From assembly GCA_016234655.1 (NCBI GenBank), contig JACRAU010000027.1, forward strand, positions 87,438-151,437: a stretch of 64,000 nt of DNA. Reading direction: 5' to 3'. The stretch's first letter is position 1, and each line of letters opens with the position of its first letter. A program made the translations under genes and the position numbers. The notes beneath the pieces are model-generated. The model was not told where the DNA came from. It worked only from the letters and a program-made list of their open reading frames with translations, and ran no database searches. Below are positions 34,894-43,366 of the stretch, piece after piece. This DNA comes from Betaproteobacteria bacterium. GTDB lineage: Bacteria; Pseudomonadota; Gammaproteobacteria; Burkholderiales; Thiobacillaceae.

Positions 34894-35891
34894 ACTTAAG
34901 CGACATTGAGTTTCAACTGCTCAACGACTGGCAGCGCGCCTTTCCGCTGTTCGAGCGGCCCTATGCCGAGTTGGCGCGGACGCTGGCGACCAGCGAAGAG
35001 ACGGTGATCGAGTGCCTTTCCGGACTCAAGTCGCGCGGTCACTTTTCTCGCATCGGCGCGGTGTTCCGGCCGCACGTGTTGGGATGGAGTACCTTGGCCG
35101 CGGTCGCGGCACCGTCGGCCCAGCTGGAGCGAATCGCGCAATTGATCTGCGACTTCCAAGAGGTCAACCACAACTATCAGCGGGAACACATTTATAACCT
35201 GTGGTTCGTCGTGACCGCGCCGAGCGCGCGACGCGTGGCCGAGGTGCTGGCCGAGATACGTCGGCGCACCGGCCTCAAGCCGCTGGACTTGCCGATGCTG
35301 GAGGACTATCACATCGACCTCGGTTTCGACCTGGCCGGCCCGCGCACGGGGCACCACCGCACGGCCCGTTCGGCCGATGCGGTCGAGGCCATGCGTGCCG
35401 CGCTGGAGTCGCCGGACTATTGCCTGGCTGCTGCACTGGAGTCTGGCCTTGCGCTGGTGCCGCATCCCTACGCCCAATTGGGCCAGGCCTGCGGCCTGAG
35501 CGAGACGGAGGCGCTACGGCGCATCGAGCGTTTGCAAGACCTGGACATCATCCGCCGCTTCGGCGTGGTCGTGTGCCATCGGGAATTGGGTTATCGCGCC
35601 AATGCGATGGTGGTGTGGGACGTGCATGACGATCTGGTGGCCGACACCGGCCGCCGGCTTGGCGCCGAGGCCGCCGTCACCCTTTGCTATCGGCGGCCGC
35701 GCCGCCTGCCGGCCTGGCCCTACAACCTGTTTTCCATGGTGCACGGCCAGGACCGGGAATCGGTCTTGCGGGCTATCGCGGAGATGCGCGAACGTTTGGG
35801 GCTGGAGGCGGTGCCGTACGAGGTACTGTTTTCTCTGCGCCGATTCAAGCAGTGCGGGGCGCGTTATGCCAGCCTGGCGAGGGCGGCCTGA
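34890..35891 (+). CDS. nirDL: sirohaem decarboxylase NirDL fusion
   Basis: A 333-residue fusion of two AsnC/Lrp-like units. Each half has a winged-helix-like part followed by an effector-type domain; the repeats HNYQREHIYNLWFV (first half) and CYRRPRRLPAWPYNLFSMVHG (second half) are signature segments. With NirG and NirH it decarboxylates sirohaem to didecarboxysirohaem in the haem d1 pathway. Fused NirDL is a known arrangement. It overlaps nirF by 4 bp and nirG by 1 bp. Confidence 0.92.
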   Translation: MNLSDIEFQLLNDWQRAFPLFERPYAELARTLATSEETVIECLSGLKSRGHFSRIGAVFRPHVLGWSTLAAVAAPSAQLERIAQLICDFQEVNHNYQREHIYNLWFVVTAPSARRVAEVLAEIRRRTGLKPLDLPMLEDYHIDLGFDLAGPRTGHHRTARSADAVEAMRAALESPDYCLAAALESGLALVPHPYAQLGQACGLSETEALRRIERLQDLDIIRRFGVVVCHRELGYRANAMVVWDVHDDLVADTGRRLGAEAAVTLCYRRPRRLPAWPYNLFSMVHGQDRESVLRAIAEMRERLGLEAVPYEVLFSLRRFKQCGARYASLARAA

Positions 35892-36334
35892 TGGATGAAA
35901 TCGACCAGCGCATCGTCAACGCCTTGCAAGGCGGCTTCCCGGTCTGCGAGCGGCCGTTCCAGGCCGCCGCCGAGGAGTTGTGGATGAACGAGGCCGAACT
36001 CATCGCCCGCATCGAACGCATGCTGGCCGATGGCATGCTGACCCGCTTCGGCCCGCTCTACAACGCCGACCGCATGGGCGGCGGCAATGTGCTGGCGGCT
36101 ATGGCGGTGCCCGAGGCGCGCTACGAGGAAGTAACCGAGACGGTCAACGCCCAGCCCGAGATCGCCCACAATTACCGGCGCGAACATGAACTCAATATGT
36201 GGTTCGTCGGCGCATCGGATAGTCCCGAGGCCATCGAGGCGGCCTTCCGGCGCATCGAAGAAGAGACCGGCCTGCCGGTCTATCGCTTTCCCAAGGAGCG
36301 CGAGTTTTTCGTGGAATTCAAGGTGGCCATATGA
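35891..36334 (+). CDS. nirG: sirohaem decarboxylase subunit NirG
   Basis: A 147-residue AsnC/Lrp-like protein starting MDEIDQRIVNALQGGFP with the segment HNYRREHELNMWFVG, matching the first half of NirDL. It joins NirDL and NirH in haem d1 synthesis. The assignment of G rather than D or L rests on order and length. Confidence 0.88.
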   Translation: MDEIDQRIVNALQGGFPVCERPFQAAAEELWMNEAELIARIERMLADGMLTRFGPLYNADRMGGGNVLAAMAVPEARYEEVTETVNAQPEIAHNYRREHELNMWFVGASDSPEAIEAAFRRIEEETGLPVYRFPKEREFFVEFKVAI

Positions 36335-36825
36335 ACGCACACGAAACCTTCGTCGATGCCATCGACAAGCAGATCGTCCGGGCGACCCAGGCGGGTCTGC
36401 CGCTGGTGGCGCAACCCTACTGTCGGCTGGCCGAACAACTCGGCTTGGCCGCCGATGAGGTGATGGCCCGTATCGAGCGCATGCAGCAGGCCGGCATCAT
36501 CCGCCGCATCGGTTTGGTGCCCAATCACTATGCGCTCGGCTACGTCGCCAACGGCATGAGCGTTTGGGATGTGGCCGACGAACAAGTCGATGTGCTGGGT
36601 GAGCGTATCGGGAAACTGCACTTCGTCAGCCACTGCTATCGCCGGCCGCGTCGGCTGCCGCTGTGGCCCTACAACCTGTTCGCGATGGTGCATGGCCGTG
36701 GCCGCGACGAAGTGGCGTCGCTGGTTTCGGTGGTCGAAGAATTGCTGGGAACAAGCTGCCGCGGATACGACATTCTTTACAGCAGCCGCATCTTGAAAAA
36801 GACCGGTTTACGCATCGGAGGCTGA
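36331..36825 (+). CDS. nirH: sirohaem decarboxylase subunit NirH
   Basis: A 164-residue AsnC/Lrp-like protein containing HCYRRPRRLPLWPYNLFAMVHG, matching the second half of NirDL. It overlaps nirG by 4 bp; nirJ begins immediately after its stop. It acts in decarboxylation of sirohaem. Confidence 0.88.
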   Translation: MNAHETFVDAIDKQIVRATQAGLPLVAQPYCRLAEQLGLAADEVMARIERMQQAGIIRRIGLVPNHYALGYVANGMSVWDVADEQVDVLGERIGKLHFVSHCYRRPRRLPLWPYNLFAMVHGRGRDEVASLVSVVEELLGTSCRGYDILYSSRILKKTGLRIGG

Positions 36826-37995
36826 ATGTTCCGTGTCACCCAATTCATGCAGGAAATCCTCGACCCTAAGCCCATGGGGCCTAAGCGTAACCCGCCCGGG
36901 CCGGTGGTGATCTGGAATCTAGTGCGCCGCTGCAATCTCACCTGCAAGCATTGTTATTCCATCTCGGCCGACAAGGACTTCCCGGGCGAACTGTCCACCA
37001 CGGAGATATTCCAGACGATGGACGACCTCAAGCGCTTCGGCGTGCCGGTGCTCATCTTGTCCGGCGGCGAGCCCTTGTTGCACCCCGACCTATTCGACAT
37101 CGCGCGGCGGGCGAAGTCGATGGGGTTTTACGTCGGCCTGTCGAGCAACGGCACCCTGGTCGACGCACGCAATGTCGAGAAGATAGCGGCGGTCGGTTTC
37201 GATTACGTCGGTGTGAGTCTGGATGGCCTGCAAGCGGTGCACGACCGTTTTCGGCGTAAGGAGGGCAGCTTCGCGGCCGCGCTGGGCGGCATCCGCCTCT
37301 GTCGCGACGCCGGCGCCAAGGTAGGCCTGCGCTTTACGCTCACCCAGGATAATGCGCAAGACCTGCCCGGCCTGCTCGATCTGATGGACGCGGAGGGCAT
37401 CGCCAAATTCTATCTATCGCACCTCAACTACGCCGGACGCGGCAATCGCAATCGTAAGGACGACGCCCATTTTCTCAGCACGCGCCAGGCCATGGATCGG
37501 TTCTTCCACTGTTGCTGGCGGCATATCTGGGCGAGCGATTCCAAGGAATTCGTCACCGGCAACAATGATGCCGACGGGGCCTATCTATCGGCTTGGGTGC
37601 AGGAGTTCTTCCCGGAGCGGGCCGAGCACGTTCGCCGCAAGCTCATGCAGTGGGGCGGCAACGCCTCGGGCGTGAACGTCGCCAACATCGACAACCTGGG
37701 CAACGTGCATCCCGACACCATGTGGTGGAACTACTGCCTGGGCAATGTGCGCGAGCGGCCGTTCTCCGATATCTGGCGGGATGTCTCCGACCCGCTCATG
37801 GCCGGTCTCAAGCGGAGCCCACGCCCGGTCGAGGGCCGTTGTGCCGAATGCCGGCATCTTGCCATCTGTAACGGCAACACCCGGGTGCGCGCCTGGCAGA
37901 CCACGGGGAATTTCTGGGCGGAAGACCCCGGTTGCTACTTGAGCGACGAGGAGATCGGGCTGACGCAAACCGAATCGATGACCGTGAGGGGCTGA
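36826..37995 (+). CDS. nirJ: radical SAM haem d1 synthase NirJ
   Basis: A 389-residue radical SAM enzyme with CNLTCKHCYS binding the catalytic [4Fe-4S] cluster, GGEPLLHPD for SAM, and a C-terminal SPASM-like cysteine set (ending RCAECRHLAICNGN and DPGCYL). NirJ replaces two propionates by oxo groups on didecarboxysirohaem. The start follows the nirH stop with no gap; GGAGG lies upstream inside nirH. Confidence 0.95.
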   Translation: MFRVTQFMQEILDPKPMGPKRNPPGPVVIWNLVRRCNLTCKHCYSISADKDFPGELSTTEIFQTMDDLKRFGVPVLILSGGEPLLHPDLFDIARRAKSMGFYVGLSSNGTLVDARNVEKIAAVGFDYVGVSLDGLQAVHDRFRRKEGSFAAALGGIRLCRDAGAKVGLRFTLTQDNAQDLPGLLDLMDAEGIAKFYLSHLNYAGRGNRNRKDDAHFLSTRQAMDRFFHCCWRHIWASDSKEFVTGNNDADGAYLSAWVQEFFPERAEHVRRKLMQWGGNASGVNVANIDNLGNVHPDTMWWNYCLGNVRERPFSDIWRDVSDPLMAGLKRSPRPVEGRCAECRHLAICNGNTRVRAWQTTGNFWAEDPGCYLSDEEIGLTQTESMTVRG

Positions 37996-39561
37996 ATGCG
38001 AAACAAGTTCTCTCTCCCCCAAGCCCTGATGAAGCCCCTGCCCTTCGGTATATCCCGCTTGCGGGAGGGGGGAGGCGCGCTGCTGGCCGGCCTCATGCTG
38101 GTTGTGGGCCTGGCTCAGGCCGGGGCGGCGCCGAATCCGGAGAAACTCTACGAGACCTGGTGCCAGGGTTGCCACGGCGCCGGCCGCCTGGGCGGTACCG
38201 GCCCCGTGCTATTGCCCGACAGCTTGTCGCGGCTGAAGCAGGCCGACGCCATCAAGGCCATCGCCGATGGCCTGCCGGCGACCCAGATGCCCGGTTTCAA
38301 GGGGGCGCTCGACAGCGAGGGCATCCAGGCCTTGGCCGCCTGGATTTATACCGAACCGGCGGCAAAGCCGGCATGGGAAGCCAAGGACATCGAGGCCTCG
38401 CGCATCGTGCACAAAGACGCCATGGACCTGCCGGCTAAGCCGGTATTCAAGGCCGACCCGAGCAACATCACCCTGGTGGTCGAGCACGGCGACCACAGCA
38501 TTACCGTGCTCGACGGCGACCGGATGGCGCCGATCCACCGCTTCGCCACGCGCTATGCCTTGCACGGCGGGCCGAAGTTCACCCCGGACGGCCGCTTCGT
38601 GTATTGGTCCACGCGCGACGGTTGGGTGACCAAATACGATCTGTGGCATCTCAAGGTCGTGGCCGAGGTGCGTGCCGGCTTGAATACCCGCAACGTCGCG
38701 GTCTCCTCCGACGGCCGCTACGTGATGGCGGCCAACTACCTGCCGCACACCCTGGTGGCCTTGGACGCGCGCGACCTGGCCCTGGTCAAGGTCATCCCGG
38801 TGCAGGGTAAGAACGGCAAGACCTCGCGCGTGTCCGCTGTCTACGACGCGCGGCCGCGCGCGAGCTTCATCGCCGCGCTACGCGACATCCCCGAGGTGTG
38901 GGAGATCCCCTACGCCGGCTTGAACCCCGAGCAACCCCGACCGGTGCGGGCCGTCGAGCTGACGGATTACCTCGACGATTTCTTCTTCGACCAGGACTAC
39001 CGGCTCATCCTCGGTGCCTCGCGCGCCAGCCCCAAGGGCCAAGTGGTGCAGCTCGACGCCGGACGCAAGATCGCCGACCTGGACATGCCCGGCATGCCGC
39101 ACCTGGGTTCGGGCATCACCTGGGAATACCAGGGCCGCCCGGTCATGGCCAGCCCCAATCTCAAGGAGGGGCTGGTCTCGGTGATCGACATGCGGACCTG
39201 GCGGACGATCAAGCAGATCAAGACGCTAGGCCCCGGCTTCTTCCTGCGCAGCCACGAGAACACGCCCTATGCCTGGGCCGATGTGTTCAGCGGCCCGGAC
39301 AAGGACGCGATGCAGGTCATCGACAAGCGCAGCCTGGAGATCGTCGCCACGCTGCGGCCCGAGCCGGACAAGACCTCGACCCACGTCGAGTTCGACCGCT
39401 ACGGCAAATACGCGCTGGTTTCGATCTGGGAGCAGGACGGCGCGCTCGTCGTCTACGACGCCGCCACGCTGGAGGAGGTCAAGCGCTTGCCGATGAAGCG
39501 GCCGGTGGGCAAGTACAACGTCTGGAACAAGACCCGGCTGTCGGCCGGCACCAGCCACTGA
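37996..39561 (+). CDS. nirN: NirN, cd1-like dihydro-haem d1 dehydrogenase
   Basis: A 521-residue periplasmic paralogue of NirS that introduces the last double bond of haem d1. It has a cytochrome c motif CQGCHGAGRLGG, axial Met in TQMPGF, and a propeller domain (HSITVLDGDRMAPIHRF, SHENTPYAWADVF). The leader is long: MRNKFSLPQALMKPLPFGIS precedes the hydrophobic core. The DNA here (38010-38075) contains C-rich and G-rich complementary tracts, suggesting a repeat inserted into the signal-peptide codons. ATG 38029 is an alternative start. It is last in the nir operon. Confidence 0.93.
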   Translation: MRNKFSLPQALMKPLPFGISRLREGGGALLAGLMLVVGLAQAGAAPNPEKLYETWCQGCHGAGRLGGTGPVLLPDSLSRLKQADAIKAIADGLPATQMPGFKGALDSEGIQALAAWIYTEPAAKPAWEAKDIEASRIVHKDAMDLPAKPVFKADPSNITLVVEHGDHSITVLDGDRMAPIHRFATRYALHGGPKFTPDGRFVYWSTRDGWVTKYDLWHLKVVAEVRAGLNTRNVAVSSDGRYVMAANYLPHTLVALDARDLALVKVIPVQGKNGKTSRVSAVYDARPRASFIAALRDIPEVWEIPYAGLNPEQPRPVRAVELTDYLDDFFFDQDYRLILGASRASPKGQVVQLDAGRKIADLDMPGMPHLGSGITWEYQGRPVMASPNLKEGLVSVIDMRTWRTIKQIKTLGPGFFLRSHENTPYAWADVFSGPDKDAMQVIDKRSLEIVATLRPEPDKTSTHVEFDRYGKYALVSIWEQDGALVVYDAATLEEVKRLPMKRPVGKYNVWNKTRLSAGTSH

Positions 39562-39721
39562 GCCCGGTCAAACCGGGTTAGCATGAAACTCGCGTAGCGA
39601 GCCTGTGTCCCTTTTATCCTCGCGAAGCGGGGACTCTCCCTCTGGGAGAGAGCAAGGAGAGAGGGAAACGGGCATGGCTGACTGGCGTTTCATATTCTGG
39701 GACGGCTGGCAGCCATGTCCG
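39562..39721. other. intergenic stretch after nirN with short hairpins
   Basis: Convergent spacer of 160 bp. Just after the nirN stop there is a CCCGGT/ACCGGG hairpin (39563-39577) without a U-run, then a CTCGCG/CGAG palindrome, then a CTCTCCCTCTGGGAGAG repeat around 39638-39654. No gene is supported. Confidence 0.5.
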
Positions 39722-40159
39722 TTAGGGGCGCACTCTTGGCGGATCGTGGCTAGCCGTTGGGCGGTGTTCGTCGGTTTGCCTGAGCAGATGTCGCAACAAG
39801 CTGCGCAGTCGATAGCGCGAGATGCCCAAGCCGATGAGTTTGCCGGCCAGGCCGCAAAAAAAGAAGGCCATGGCGCCCAAACCGATGTGTTCCCATGGGG
39901 TATAGGCCTCGCCCCAAACGAGTTGGCTGGCCGCCATGGCATAGATGCCGGCGGCGGCGATCGCGGTCGCCGCGCCGGCCCCGCAGCCACAGGCAACGAG
40001 CAAGCGGTTGCATCGCCGGCCTAGCCGTTCGTTCTCTTCGCCGGAGAGCTGCGGCAAGGCGAAGCGCACCTTGGGCGCCGGGTCGGCTGGGCTGCCCGGC
40101 CATCGCGCCGCCAAGGCAGCCAGGGCCTCGCGGCTATCGACGATGCGGGGCGCGGCCAC
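39722..40159 (-). CDS. membrane protein, third gene of the hendecad cassette
   Basis: A 145-residue protein with two hydrophobic segments: CNRLLVACGCGAGAATAIAA and on (about residues 50-78) and HIGLGAMAFFFCGLAGKLIG (about 90-112). N- and C-termini are charged, the last 30 residues Arg/His-rich. No family recognised. The GTG start at 40159 lies 3 bp after the stop of the upstream gene, which implies translational coupling. Its role must be linked with the two upstream genes but is unknown. Confidence 0.72.
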   Translation of the reverse strand: MAAPRIVDSREALAALAARWPGSPADPAPKVRFALPQLSGEENERLGRRCNRLLVACGCGAGAATAIAAAGIYAMAASQLVWGEAYTPWEHIGLGAMAFFFCGLAGKLIGLGISRYRLRSLLRHLLRQTDEHRPTASHDPPRVRP

Positions 40160-40162
40160 CGG

Positions 40163-40612
40163 TCAAAGATAGAGGTGGTTGTCGGAGAGCTCCGCCAGCT
40201 CCTGGCGCAGCCCCTTGAGCAGCGGCCCCATGAGCGGGTCCTGCTCCGCCTCGCGCAGCCACACCCTCAGCTCGGCGCCGGGTGAACCCTTCTCGCCGAA
40301 TTGCCATACCACGATGGCTTCGTCCGGGATGCCCGGCCGCGAGGGGAACTGGCGTCCCCAGTCGAGTTGGCTGGCCTTCAGCAGCAGGTCGACTGGGTCG
40401 TGGCGCTTGAGCGTGCCGGTGAAGTGGCTAGGCATTTGTTTGACGGTTTCCGCCGTGTCCTTGAGCTGGCCAAGCCATTCCGCGGTGACGTTGCCATCGC
40501 CGGCCAGGGTCATTCTTGTCAAGCCATGCCTGGACAGCATATCGCCGATCGCGATGGTGATTTGGTAGTGCTCGGGGTGTGCCTTGTCAAAGCTCGGTCT
40601 TTGGTTAGCCAT
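40163..40612 (-). CDS. hypothetical soluble protein, second gene of the hendecad cassette
   Basis: A 149-residue protein without cysteine, signal peptide or membrane segment (MANQRPSFDKAHPEHYQ). It looks alpha/beta with a conserved-looking WLGQLKDTAETVKQMPSHF segment and WQFGEKGSPGAELRVWLRE. AGGAG precedes ATG 40612 at ideal spacing, 15 bp after the stop of the metalloprotease-like gene. Function is unknown. Confidence 0.75.
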   Translation of the reverse strand: MANQRPSFDKAHPEHYQITIAIGDMLSRHGLTRMTLAGDGNVTAEWLGQLKDTAETVKQMPSHFTGTLKRHDPVDLLLKASQLDWGRQFPSRPGIPDEAIVVWQFGEKGSPGAELRVWLREAEQDPLMGPLLKGLRQELAELSDNHLYL

Positions 40613-40627
40613 GATGGGTCTCCTGAA

Positions 40628-41653
40628 TTAACTGGCCTGATAGGTGCAGCAGGTGCGGTTGGACAGCCAGTTGGCGAAGCTCGCATAGTGCCGGACGAGG
40701 ACAGCCCCGGTAATATGATTCTCCATGATGCTGCCGTCGCTGGTAACGGTACGGCCGGAGCAGTTGGAATCGGCGTATTCGTCGACATTGCCGAACATGT
40801 GGCCGGCCTCGTGGGCGGCCGCTTCGCCAATGGTGTTGACGTACCAATTGGTCATGTCTTCGCGCCCGGAGCCGGGATGCACGGTCACCGTATGGTGCTC
40901 GTTGCTGTTCACGAATTGCACATCCACGTTCACGGTGTACTGTTCGCAGGTGCAGGAGCCGTCGGTCATCCGCAAGGGAAACTGGCCGGACCAGGCGGCC
41001 TCGATGGCCGGTTCCCATATGGCCTGCCCTGCCGTAAGGTCGGCGGCACTGACCCCTTCGTCCGCGACCAGGCGGATGCGCAGGGTGATGTTGAGCCGGC
41101 AGTTCTCGGTGTCGATCTCCGCTCGATAGGCGCTGGTCCAGCCGTAGATGCATTCGCTTTTGAGTTGCGAGAACTCCGTGGGTGCGAATAGCCGGCGCAG
41201 GCTACAGTAGAACAGGCACCAGCTATCGAGCACGAAGACCCAGGTTCGGCAGACCAGGGTGGTAACGATCACCCACAGGGTGCAGACCAAGGTGGTGACC
41301 AAGGTCCAAACCCGGCAGACGGTGGTCGAGACCCAAGTCCAGACATCGCAGACCGTTTTGGTCACCCACGACCAGGCTCGGCAGACCGTGGTGGTGACCC
41401 AGGTCCAGGCTAGGCAGAGCCAACGGAAGATGACGATCCAGTCCGAACACTCCTGGGTGCGTTCCGTTTCCCAGCGGTCGCAGGCGCGCTCCTGTTCGGT
41501 ATGCGATTGGGTGCAGCGTTGTTCGCTCGTGGTTTCCCAGTCGTCGCAGCGCCGGGTCTGCTCGGTGCGCCAGTTGCGGCACTCGCGCCGTTGCTGGGCC
41601 TCCCATTCCAGGCAGCGCCTTCTAGCCCCGCCAGCGGTGTCTTTACAGGCCAT
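40628..41653 (-). CDS. hendecad Cys/Trp-repeat protein with metzincin-like protease domain
   Basis: A 341-residue protein with an extraordinary N-terminal half. Cysteines occur exactly every 11 residues at 3, 14, 25, 36, 47, 58, 69, 80, 91, 102, 113, 124, 135 and 146, and Trp follows three residues later in eleven of the units. Repeats up to about residue 70 are Glu/Arg/Gln-rich; those from about 80 are hydrophobic (CRAWSWVTKTV type). The C-terminal domain has HEAGHMFGNVD (281-291), the metzincin HExxHxxGxxD zinc pattern, and a Met-turn-like GSIMEN (Met310), with further cysteines. No signal peptide is seen. A strong GGGAGGT ribosome-binding site precedes ATG 41653. The 33-bp DNA periodicity is coding. 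Function is unknown; no family recognised. Confidence 0.85.
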   Translation of the reverse strand: MACKDTAGGARRRCLEWEAQQRRECRNWRTEQTRRCDDWETTSEQRCTQSHTEQERACDRWETERTQECSDWIVIFRWLCLAWTWVTTTVCRAWSWVTKTVCDVWTWVSTTVCRVWTLVTTLVCTLWVIVTTLVCRTWVFVLDSWCLFYCSLRRLFAPTEFSQLKSECIYGWTSAYRAEIDTENCRLNITLRIRLVADEGVSAADLTAGQAIWEPAIEAAWSGQFPLRMTDGSCTCEQYTVNVDVQFVNSNEHHTVTVHPGSGREDMTNWYVNTIGEAAAHEAGHMFGNVDEYADSNCSGRTVTSDGSIMENHITGAVLVRHYASFANWLSNRTCCTYQAS

Positions 41654-42009
41654 GGTTTACCTCCCTTGTGTTCATTGTCATGAAGACCGGGACTGACCGC
41701 ATCGGCACGGCCGCTTGCGCGCGATCGGGCCGATGGAATCGCTCCCTTCCCGTGCCCAGTCGGTCTGGGTTCTATGCCGTTTGCCGGCCTATGCGAATAT
41801 CGGGTGTTGCCAAATGGGAGTGGAGCCGTGGTTACTGGCTGGCATCGTTGGCGCGGGGCCAAAAATCGGTGACGGTCTCCCAACTCGTTGCGGCTTCATC
41901 GAGGGGCGGCCGCAATCTGCTGCTTTTATAACCGTTTGGGGGGGCGCTGTGAAGGAATTTTTTATTCCCGACCGGAAAGGTCGGGAATAGCTGCCGGTAA
42001 TGGAAGGGA
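41654..42009. other. 356-bp intergenic region with a perfect hairpin
   Basis: The right part holds an 11-bp perfect stem TATTCCCGACC / GGTCGGGAATA (41963-41973, 41979-41989), just after the stop of the nitronate-monooxygenase-family gene; it lacks a T-run on the relevant strand but may still mark its transcript end. The left part should hold the promoter of the hendecad cassette. Short plus-strand readings here have no family resemblance or ribosome-binding site, and I see no gene. Confidence 0.6.
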
Positions 42010-43257
42010 TCAATCCGGCAGGGCGACCTTGCCGTCCTTGCTGAACTGGTAGTCCTTGAAGATGTGCTCGGCCGTGAGCAGTTGGTAGCTGCCGTCGGCC
42101 AGTTGGCGCGTGGTGTCCTTCAGCCGATAAGTGTAGTGGCCGCAGGTCCAGCAGTCGAAGTTGCGCATGTGGGTGCACAGGCAGGTCTTGTCGTAGACGT
42201 GCAGGTCTTTCACGCCCGGGTGCGCCGCCACCTCGCGGTAGTAGGCGTCGATGTAGGCGCAATGGCCGTTGGCGTCGAGCAGGTAGCCGAAGGCCTCGCA
42301 GTTCGGCCGGATGCCCGAGCCGATGGCCGGGCAGTGCTTGAGCATGCGCATCGGATAGCCGGTCGGCGACACGCCGTTGACCTCGATGTCGTCCTCCTTG
42401 GCCTTGAAGTATTCCTGCTGCACCTTCTCCGGCAGGCCGCATTCCTGGGCCACGGTGAAGCGGGTGGCGACCTGCACGGCGGCGGCACCTTTCTCCAAAT
42501 AAAGGGTCGCGTCGCTGCCGGTGAAGATGCCGCCGGCCGGGATGATCGGGATATCGAGTTGTTCTTGTTTCAAGTAGGCGCCGATCTCGGCGGTGATGGT
42601 GGCGAGGTCGTACTTCCACCAATCGTCCAGGCCGAAGCCCAGGTGACCGCCGGCCAGCGGGCCTTCGACCACGACGTAATCGGGCAGGCGGTTCAAGCGC
42701 GCGTTTTTGCGCAGGAACAATTGCAGCGCGCGGAGCGAGGACACGATGATGCCGAGCTTGGCGTCGCGAAAGCGCGGGTGATGCTCGATCAGCGCGAACG
42801 AACCCAGGTGCAGGCCGGCCGCCAAGGTGATGCCGTCGATGCCGGCATCCAGCGCCGCCTCCAGGCGGACCTTCAAGGTCTCGCGCGGGGCGTTCATGGT
42901 CAGCTTTTCCATGCAGTTGATGAAGACCATGCCTTCGCCGCGTTTGGCCTCCATGGTCTTGCCGACGTGCATGCGGGTCGCTTCCTCGACCTGGCCGAGG
43001 CTGAACTTGATCTCGGACTTGTCGATGTTGGCGACGTTGTACTTGTATTGCTTCTGCTTTTCCTTGACGAAACCGGTCTTGAACCGGCGGTCCGATACGG
43101 TCGGTACCATCGCGTCGGAGATATGGCCGACGCCGCCCAGGCGGGCGGCCTCCAGGGCCAGTTCGGCCGTGGAGATGTCCACGCCCATGCCGCCGATCAT
43201 GATCGGCACCAGTTCTCGCCGGCCGAAGCGCAAGCGGAAGTCATCCACGCATTTCAT
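42010..43257 (-). CDS. nitronate monooxygenase / FabK-like flavoprotein
   Basis: A 415-residue TIM-barrel flavoenzyme. FMN-binding motifs include PIMIGGMGVDIS at the start, VVEGPLAGGHLGFG, IIPAGGIFTGSDATLYLEKGAAAVQVATRF. The C-terminus carries extra cysteines (CLCTHMRNFDCWTCGHYTYRL) that may bind a metal or iron-sulfur centre and are not usual in simple nitronate monooxygenases. It may be related to the anaerobic NAD(P)H:flavin or 2-nitropropane dioxygenase-like proteins; substrate is unknown. ATG 43257 is used (TTG at 43260 is adjacent). It lies between the hendecad cassette and nnrS. Confidence 0.82.
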   Translation of the reverse strand: MKCVDDFRLRFGRRELVPIMIGGMGVDISTAELALEAARLGGVGHISDAMVPTVSDRRFKTGFVKEKQKQYKYNVANIDKSEIKFSLGQVEEATRMHVGKTMEAKRGEGMVFINCMEKLTMNAPRETLKVRLEAALDAGIDGITLAAGLHLGSFALIEHHPRFRDAKLGIIVSSLRALQLFLRKNARLNRLPDYVVVEGPLAGGHLGFGLDDWWKYDLATITAEIGAYLKQEQLDIPIIPAGGIFTGSDATLYLEKGAAAVQVATRFTVAQECGLPEKVQQEYFKAKEDDIEVNGVSPTGYPMRMLKHCPAIGSGIRPNCEAFGYLLDANGHCAYIDAYYREVAAHPGVKDLHVYDKTCLCTHMRNFDCWTCGHYTYRLKDTTRQLADGSYQLLTAEHIFKDYQFSKDGKVALPD

Positions 43258-43341
43258 CAAATCGTTCCAGAACAGTGGGTTCGGTCACGGCCTGCCGGGC
43301 CGGCCGTAAAAAAACCGACATCATACAGGACGGCGAGCCCT

Positions 43342-43357
43342 CGCACCGGACGGTGCG
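43342..43357 (-). terminator. short hairpin after nnrS
   Basis: CGCACC / GGTGCG with a 4-nt loop, about 10 bp beyond the nnrS stop on the minus strand. There is no immediate T-run (one occurs 30 bp further), so termination here is tentative. Confidence 0.35.
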
Positions 43358-43366
43358 TGGGGTCCG

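Noticed and set aside
39605..40024. Plus-strand open frame of 139 codons opposite the small membrane protein gene
   Set aside because: The minus-strand frame has coherent hydrophobic helices and is coupled to the upstream genes; the plus frame starts in repeat DNA and lacks features.
41220..41650. 33-bp periodic DNA repeats resembling a CRISPR array
   Set aside because: There are no unique spacers; units are contiguous, vary at codon third positions and read in frame as the 11-residue Cys/Trp repeats of one protein with a strong ribosome-binding site.
41668..41931. Short plus-strand open frames between the hendecad gene and the nitronate-monooxygenase-like gene
   Set aside because: No ribosome-binding site, no known motif, and composition typical of non-coding DNA.
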